Of a stretch of 9,518 nt of DNA, positions 5,889 through 9,518 are shown piece after piece. Each line of letters starts with the position of its first letter. Position 1 is the stretch's first letter. The stretch is from Clostridiales bacterium UBA8960 (GTDB lineage: Bacteria; Bacillota; Clostridia; Peptostreptococcales; Acidaminobacteraceae): the NCBI GenBank assembly GCA_003482695.1, contig DMYC01000026.1, positions 1 to 9,518 of the forward strand. The letters are read 5' to 3'. The notes below the pieces were generated by a model that worked only from the letters and a program-made list of their open reading frames with translations, was not told where the DNA came from and ran no database searches. The position numbers and the translations under genes were made by a program.

Positions 5889-5960
5889 ACGTACAGTTTA
5901 CAAAATGATTACTAATGAAATTTTAATCTGAATATTCATAATTATTATGATAGAATAAAC
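5889..5960 (+). promoter_or_regulatory. AT-rich probable promoter region of the ABC exporter operon
   Basis: The gap between the pgpA terminator and the exporter genes is very AT-rich. Two overlapping -10 candidates are present, TATGAT (5946-5951) and TAGAAT (5951-5956), about 45-55 bases before the ATG. No good -35 sits at the right distance; TTTACA (5897-5902) is well formed but too far from them. A promoter must lie somewhere here because a terminator precedes the genes, but the exact element is uncertain. Confidence 0.45.
5936..5950. promoter_or_regulatory. 7-1-7 palindrome, candidate Fur-family operator
   Basis: TCATAAT-T-ATTATGA is a perfect 7-1-7 inverted repeat that overlaps the -10 candidates of the ABC exporter operon. 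It differs by one position per half-site from the Fur (TGATAATNATTATCA), PerR (TTATAATNATTATAA) and Zur (TCGTAATNATTACGA) consensus boxes. Binding here would block RNA polymerase. In DNA this AT-rich a chance palindrome is possible. Confidence 0.45.
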
Positions 5961-6001
5961 AAGTCACTCGTACACTTTTTACATGTTTTCGGGGGAGAAT
6001 A

Positions 6002-7816
6002 ATGGAAGAAAAAAACAAAATAAAAAGACCCATCGTGAAGAATATGCTTTTTGTATACAGTCACATGGTCAAATGGCACCCTGAGTCGATCGTCATGATT
6101 GTGCTCAATACGATTGCCGTTTCAATTGCGCCATTTATATGGGTGTTTGTTCCAAAACTCATCATCGATGAGCTGCAGGGATTGGGGCGTATGGATTATA
6201 TCATCACAATACTCGTGATAACGCTTTTTATTACATCGGTCGTTCACTTTACCAAGGAGGCATGTATCGGCATCTACCGCATGAAAATGTCGAGAATAAG
6301 GATGCTCTTTGGACTCGAACTCCATGAAAAGGGCATGAGACTAGACTATCACCATGTTGAAAATGTCGATACGCAAAATTTGTTAAACCGTGCGTCAAGA
6401 ACGACGTCAAGCCCTACGAACGGCATCGGTGGCGTCATGCGAAATTCTTTCTCTATATTTGGCTATATGATCGGTTTTGTTGGTTACACTGGAATTATAT
6501 TAAGCCTTCATCCGGTAGTGCTGGGGTATTTGCTTGTAAGTGTGTTTATTGTTTACAAACTGAAGTTGAAGGCGGATGCGTATAGACTTTCCAGAGAAGA
6601 CGACATTAGACCAATTGAGCGTAAGTTCAGATACTTGACGCGTGTGATGACCGATTTTGAGTTTGGCAAGGATACCAGAATTTATCAGCTTAAAGGCATG
6701 CTGCTCAAGAAGATGGCGGGATTCAATCACCAGACAGAGGCCGTTCAAAAGGAAATATTCGGCAAGTATCTGAAAGTGGAGTTGATCGATGCGATACTTG
6801 TTTTGTTACGCGATGGCATTGTTTACGGCTATATTGTATACATGACGCTCAGTGGGGCGATGTCTTTCGGTGATTTCATCTTGTACATGACGGCGATCAG
6901 CGGGTTTGCCACTTGGATGCAGGAGTTGATGCACGATTTCACGGAGCTGAAAATCACGGCGCGATACGTTGATGATTACCGTGACTTCATGGAAATCGAC
7001 GATTCTGTTAAAATAGAAAATCCAGCGGCGCTTCCAGAGGGGAACCGTTTGGCAATTGATTTTAGAAATGTGTCTTTTGCATATCCCGGAACTGAAAAAT
7101 TGGTGTTTGATGGACTGGACCTTCATATTCCTGGTGGCCAAAAGCTTGCTGTCGTAGGCGTCAATGGCGCTGGAAAGACGAGTCTAATCAAACTGTTGAC
7201 GGGTCTGTATCGACCAACTCAAGGGGAGATAACCATTCAAGGGACGGATATACGTAATATTCCGATAACGGAACATTATAAACTGTTTTCGGTGGTTTAT
7301 CAGGAAATAAAGCCACTTGCGGCAAGTATTGCTGAAAATGTGGCTGCTTCAGAGGCATTTGATGAAGCGCGTGTATGGGATGCGGTCAGTCGATCTGGGC
7401 TTTCAGAAAAAGTGAATCGACTTGAGAAAAAGCTGGATACACCGCTTTTAAAAGTGATCGAGGACCGTGGGCTTGAGCTTTCTGGTGGCGAAAATCAAAA
7501 GTTGGCCCTTGCGCGGGCACTTTATAAAAATGGGCCTATCGTCATTTTGGATGAACCGACTGCTGCACTTGATCCTATCGCGGAGAAGGACATCTATGAG
7601 AGCTTCGGCGAGATGATCGATGGTCGTACGGCTATTTTCATCTCACATCGTCTCTCCAGTACGAAGTTTTGCGATAAAGTGGCTTACTTTGAAAACGGTA
7701 AGATAGAAGAGTATGGCACGCATGACGAACTCATGGCACTTGACGGTAAGTATGCGCACATGTTCAATACGCAAGCGCAATATTACCAAGAAGATGAAAT
7801 GGAGGCGATTGCATAA
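6002..7816 (+). CDS. ABC exporter half-transporter A (fused membrane and ATPase domains)
   Basis: This is a half-size ABC exporter with a membrane domain (about 1-330) and an ATPase domain (about 350-604), 604 residues, normal for the class. Hydrophobic segments are seen near 29-50, 65-84, 150-188, 260-283 and 286-306, consistent with a six-helix exporter fold. In the ATPase domain: Walker A GVNGAGKTS (386-394), Q-loop Q434, signature LSGGE (493-497), Walker B IVILDE with catalytic E518, and switch His H549. All are intact, so this subunit should hydrolyse ATP. GGGGGAG (5991-5997) precedes ATG at 6002. The stop overlaps the start of a homologous half-transporter by one base, so the two probably form a heterodimer. 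Substrate is unknown; drugs, peptides or lipids are all possible. The candidate Fur-family operator upstream could indicate metal or oxidative-stress control, which is inference. Confidence 0.93.
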   Translation: MEEKNKIKRPIVKNMLFVYSHMVKWHPESIVMIVLNTIAVSIAPFIWVFVPKLIIDELQGLGRMDYIITILVITLFITSVVHFTKEACIGIYRMKMSRIRMLFGLELHEKGMRLDYHHVENVDTQNLLNRASRTTSSPTNGIGGVMRNSFSIFGYMIGFVGYTGIILSLHPVVLGYLLVSVFIVYKLKLKADAYRLSREDDIRPIERKFRYLTRVMTDFEFGKDTRIYQLKGMLLKKMAGFNHQTEAVQKEIFGKYLKVELIDAILVLLRDGIVYGYIVYMTLSGAMSFGDFILYMTAISGFATWMQELMHDFTELKITARYVDDYRDFMEIDDSVKIENPAALPEGNRLAIDFRNVSFAYPGTEKLVFDGLDLHIPGGQKLAVVGVNGAGKTSLIKLLTGLYRPTQGEITIQGTDIRNIPITEHYKLFSVVYQEIKPLAASIAENVAASEAFDEARVWDAVSRSGLSEKVNRLEKKLDTPLLKVIEDRGLELSGGENQKLALARALYKNGPIVILDEPTAALDPIAEKDIYESFGEMIDGRTAIFISHRLSSTKFCDKVAYFENGKIEEYGTHDELMALDGKYAHMFNTQAQYYQEDEMEAIA

Positions 7817-9518
7817 TGGAAAAACATGAATTTTTAAACAGCAATCGCACAGTGTTGAGCTATTTTGTGAAGTTGGTCAGCAGGCTCACGCCAAAATACA
7901 TGCCTACGCTTTTGATCCAGTCCTTATGTAAGTCGCTTAAGCCGATCGTTTTCATCATCGGCCCAAAGCTGATCGTCGATGAGTTGATGCATTTGCAGAG
8001 GGTGGAAACGCTTGTGATGCTCATTATGGCGATTGCGTTTTCGAGTTTTGCACTGAATGCCATTGAAAAAATACTGAAATACAGAACGGATCTTTTGACA
8101 GAACAATTCAACAATGCGTTTGAACGTCACATCTCTCAGAAGACGATCGAGATTGATTTTGAGAACATCGAAGATCCGGAAATTTTGAATCTCAAGGAGC
8201 GTGCGCTTTTTGCCGTCCGAAACCATGGACTCATGTTCGTCATGGTTGAAGCGCTTTCGAAAGTGGTGAATGAGTCTTTCTTGATTGTTGGTTTATCGGC
8301 GATCATATGGATGTTTAGCCCTTGGGTGCTTTTGTTGCTCATCGGGGTGGTGATCATCAACAGTTTCATTTTCAAGAAAGTGCAGAAGTACTATTACCTT
8401 GAGTCGACTCAGACGGTTGGCTCAAACAGGGCGTTCGTCTACTACATCAATCAGTCATCAGATTTAGAGATTGCAAAGGATTTGCGTCTATATGACATGA
8501 CTGGGATGGTCATTGAAAAGATGAATCGATTCAATCTCAAAATATATAAACTTTATTTAAAAATTTACGGTTCGATTAGTAGGCTCAACGGGCTTGTCAG
8601 TGTAAACGTTCAAATTCAAACGGTTATCATCTACTTCTTTTTGGCAGTCAGAACCATGCGTGGTATAGTGACGATAGGAAATTTCATGATGTATGCAGGT
8701 GCTGTTGGCAAGTTCAGTGGCAGTATGAACACTTTGGTCAGTAGCATCATCGAGGCGAATAGGCTTTGCAGACAGCTGGAACTCCTTGTGGAATACGAGA
8801 AGATTCCAGCTTCAAAGGATATTGGCGATCAGCCTGTTCCGAAAGCTTTAGCCTATGAAATCGAGTTCCACAACGTTTCGTTCAGATACCCGCGTGCTGA
8901 GACTTTCACTTTGAAGAACATCTCTGTAAAAATTCATCCAGGTGAAAAAATATCGATTATCGGTCTGAATGGTGCGGGTAAGACGACGTTTGTGAAGCTC
9001 ATGACGCGCCTTTACAAACCGACTGAAGGCGTGATTACTTTGAACGGCATCGATATTCAAACGCTTGATTATGAAGACTATATGTCTAAAATCGCAGCGG
9101 TGTTTCAGGATTATCGACTCTTTGGCATCAGTGTGGAGGAGAATATAACCGGAAAAAGCCTTGGCGAGTTGTCGGATAAATGTCTGGAAGAAATTCTGAG
9201 GGAAGTGGGTGCGCATCAGGATATCATGAATCTCCCTTCAGGGCTGAAAACGACGCTTGATAAAAGTTATGATAGGGCAGCGACCAAGCTCTCAGGTGGT
9301 CAGGCACAAAAGGTGGCGATCGCAAGAGCCCTTTACAAAGATGCACCTATCGTCGTTCTTGATGAGCCGACCGCAGCGCTTGATCCGATTGCAGAGCATG
9401 ATATATACTGCCGATTCGATGAACTGGTTGAAAACAAAACGGCCATCTACATTTCGCATCGTATGTCGAGTTGCAGGTTTTGCGACAGGGTCTTGGTGTT
9501 TGATCAAGGCGAAATCAT
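7816..9518 (+). CDS. ABC exporter half-transporter B (3' end outside window)
   Basis: This is the second half-size ABC exporter subunit, open from ATG 7816 to the window edge without a stop; 567 residues are visible and perhaps 20-40 are missing. The start overlaps the previous stop (TAATG), with GGAGG (7801-7805) ten bases ahead. The membrane domain occupies about 1-325, with hydrophobic segments near 30-50, 64-82, 143-187 and 265-300. The ATPase domain shows Walker A GLNGAGKTT (383-391), Q-loop Q431, signature LSGGQ (492-496), Walker B IVVLDE with E517, and His548 in YISHRMSS. Both partners therefore keep consensus catalytic residues, unlike asymmetric exporters such as TM287/288. It shares long matches with subunit A, such as DEPTAALDPIAE, so the pair arose by duplication. 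Substrate is unknown. Confidence 0.92.
   Translation, partial: MEKHEFLNSNRTVLSYFVKLVSRLTPKYMPTLLIQSLCKSLKPIVFIIGPKLIVDELMHLQRVETLVMLIMAIAFSSFALNAIEKILKYRTDLLTEQFNNAFERHISQKTIEIDFENIEDPEILNLKERALFAVRNHGLMFVMVEALSKVVNESFLIVGLSAIIWMFSPWVLLLLIGVVIINSFIFKKVQKYYYLESTQTVGSNRAFVYYINQSSDLEIAKDLRLYDMTGMVIEKMNRFNLKIYKLYLKIYGSISRLNGLVSVNVQIQTVIIYFFLAVRTMRGIVTIGNFMMYAGAVGKFSGSMNTLVSSIIEANRLCRQLELLVEYEKIPASKDIGDQPVPKALAYEIEFHNVSFRYPRAETFTLKNISVKIHPGEKISIIGLNGAGKTTFVKLMTRLYKPTEGVITLNGIDIQTLDYEDYMSKIAAVFQDYRLFGISVEENITGKSLGELSDKCLEEILREVGAHQDIMNLPSGLKTTLDKSYDRAATKLSGGQAQKVAIARALYKDAPIVVLDEPTAALDPIAEHDIYCRFDELVENKTAIYISHRMSSCRFCDRVLVFDQGEI

Noticed and set aside
8848..9507. Antisense reading frames opposite the ABC exporter genes (also at 6122-7141 and 7860-8375)
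   Set aside because: They lie opposite well-supported, conserved coding sequence, have no recognisable protein features, and are expected by chance.

Overview
The window looks like part of the chromosome of a low-to-moderate GC, probably Gram-positive (Bacillota/Clostridia-like) bacterium. The reasons are strong AGGAGG-type ribosome binding sites, a YutG-type soluble PgpA, U-rich intrinsic terminators, TTG/GTG starts with tight gene packing, and a half-size ABC exporter pair. The taxon is an inference; no rRNA or other phylogenetic marker is present. All genes lie on the + strand. No stretch longer than about 175 bases is without a gene, and there is no tRNA, CRISPR array, insertion sequence or other sign of a mobile element.

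Region 1 (1-5273) is a catabolic operon whose 5' end lies outside the window. It encodes the C-terminal part of a TRAP-type solute-binding protein (DctP/SiaP family), the small and large TRAP membrane subunits (DctQ, DctM), a DapA/N-acetylneuraminate-lyase-family class I aldolase, a FucU/RbsD-family sugar mutarotase, a single-domain D-arabinose 5-phosphate isomerase (KdsD-like SIS protein without CBS domains) and a ribokinase-like PfkB kinase. Genes are separated by 15 bases or fewer, or overlap by 4. The exception is the 124-base dctP-dctQ gap, which holds a large nested stem-loop. A strong intrinsic terminator closes the operon.

Together these genes suggest a short pathway that I have not seen described as an operon. 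An acidic sugar enters through TRAP; a lyase releases pyruvate and an aldose; the mutarotase equilibrates the aldose anomers; the kinase phosphorylates it at C5; and the isomerase yields D-ribulose 5-phosphate. The one common substrate that fits every step is KDO (3-deoxy-D-manno-octulosonate), giving pyruvate + D-arabinose, then D-arabinose 5-phosphate, then ribulose 5-phosphate. This is a hypothesis; simpler D-arabinose or other keto-deoxy acid use remains possible.

Region 2 (5272-5886) is a self-contained unit: an extended -10 promoter abutting the previous terminator, a pgpA (YutG-like) gene for phospholipid synthesis, and a strong terminator.

Region 3 (5889-9518) is an AT-rich promoter region with a 7-1-7 palindrome resembling Fur-family (Fur/PerR/Zur) operators. 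It is followed by two one-base-overlapping genes for a probably heterodimeric ABC exporter; the second gene runs off the right edge of the window.
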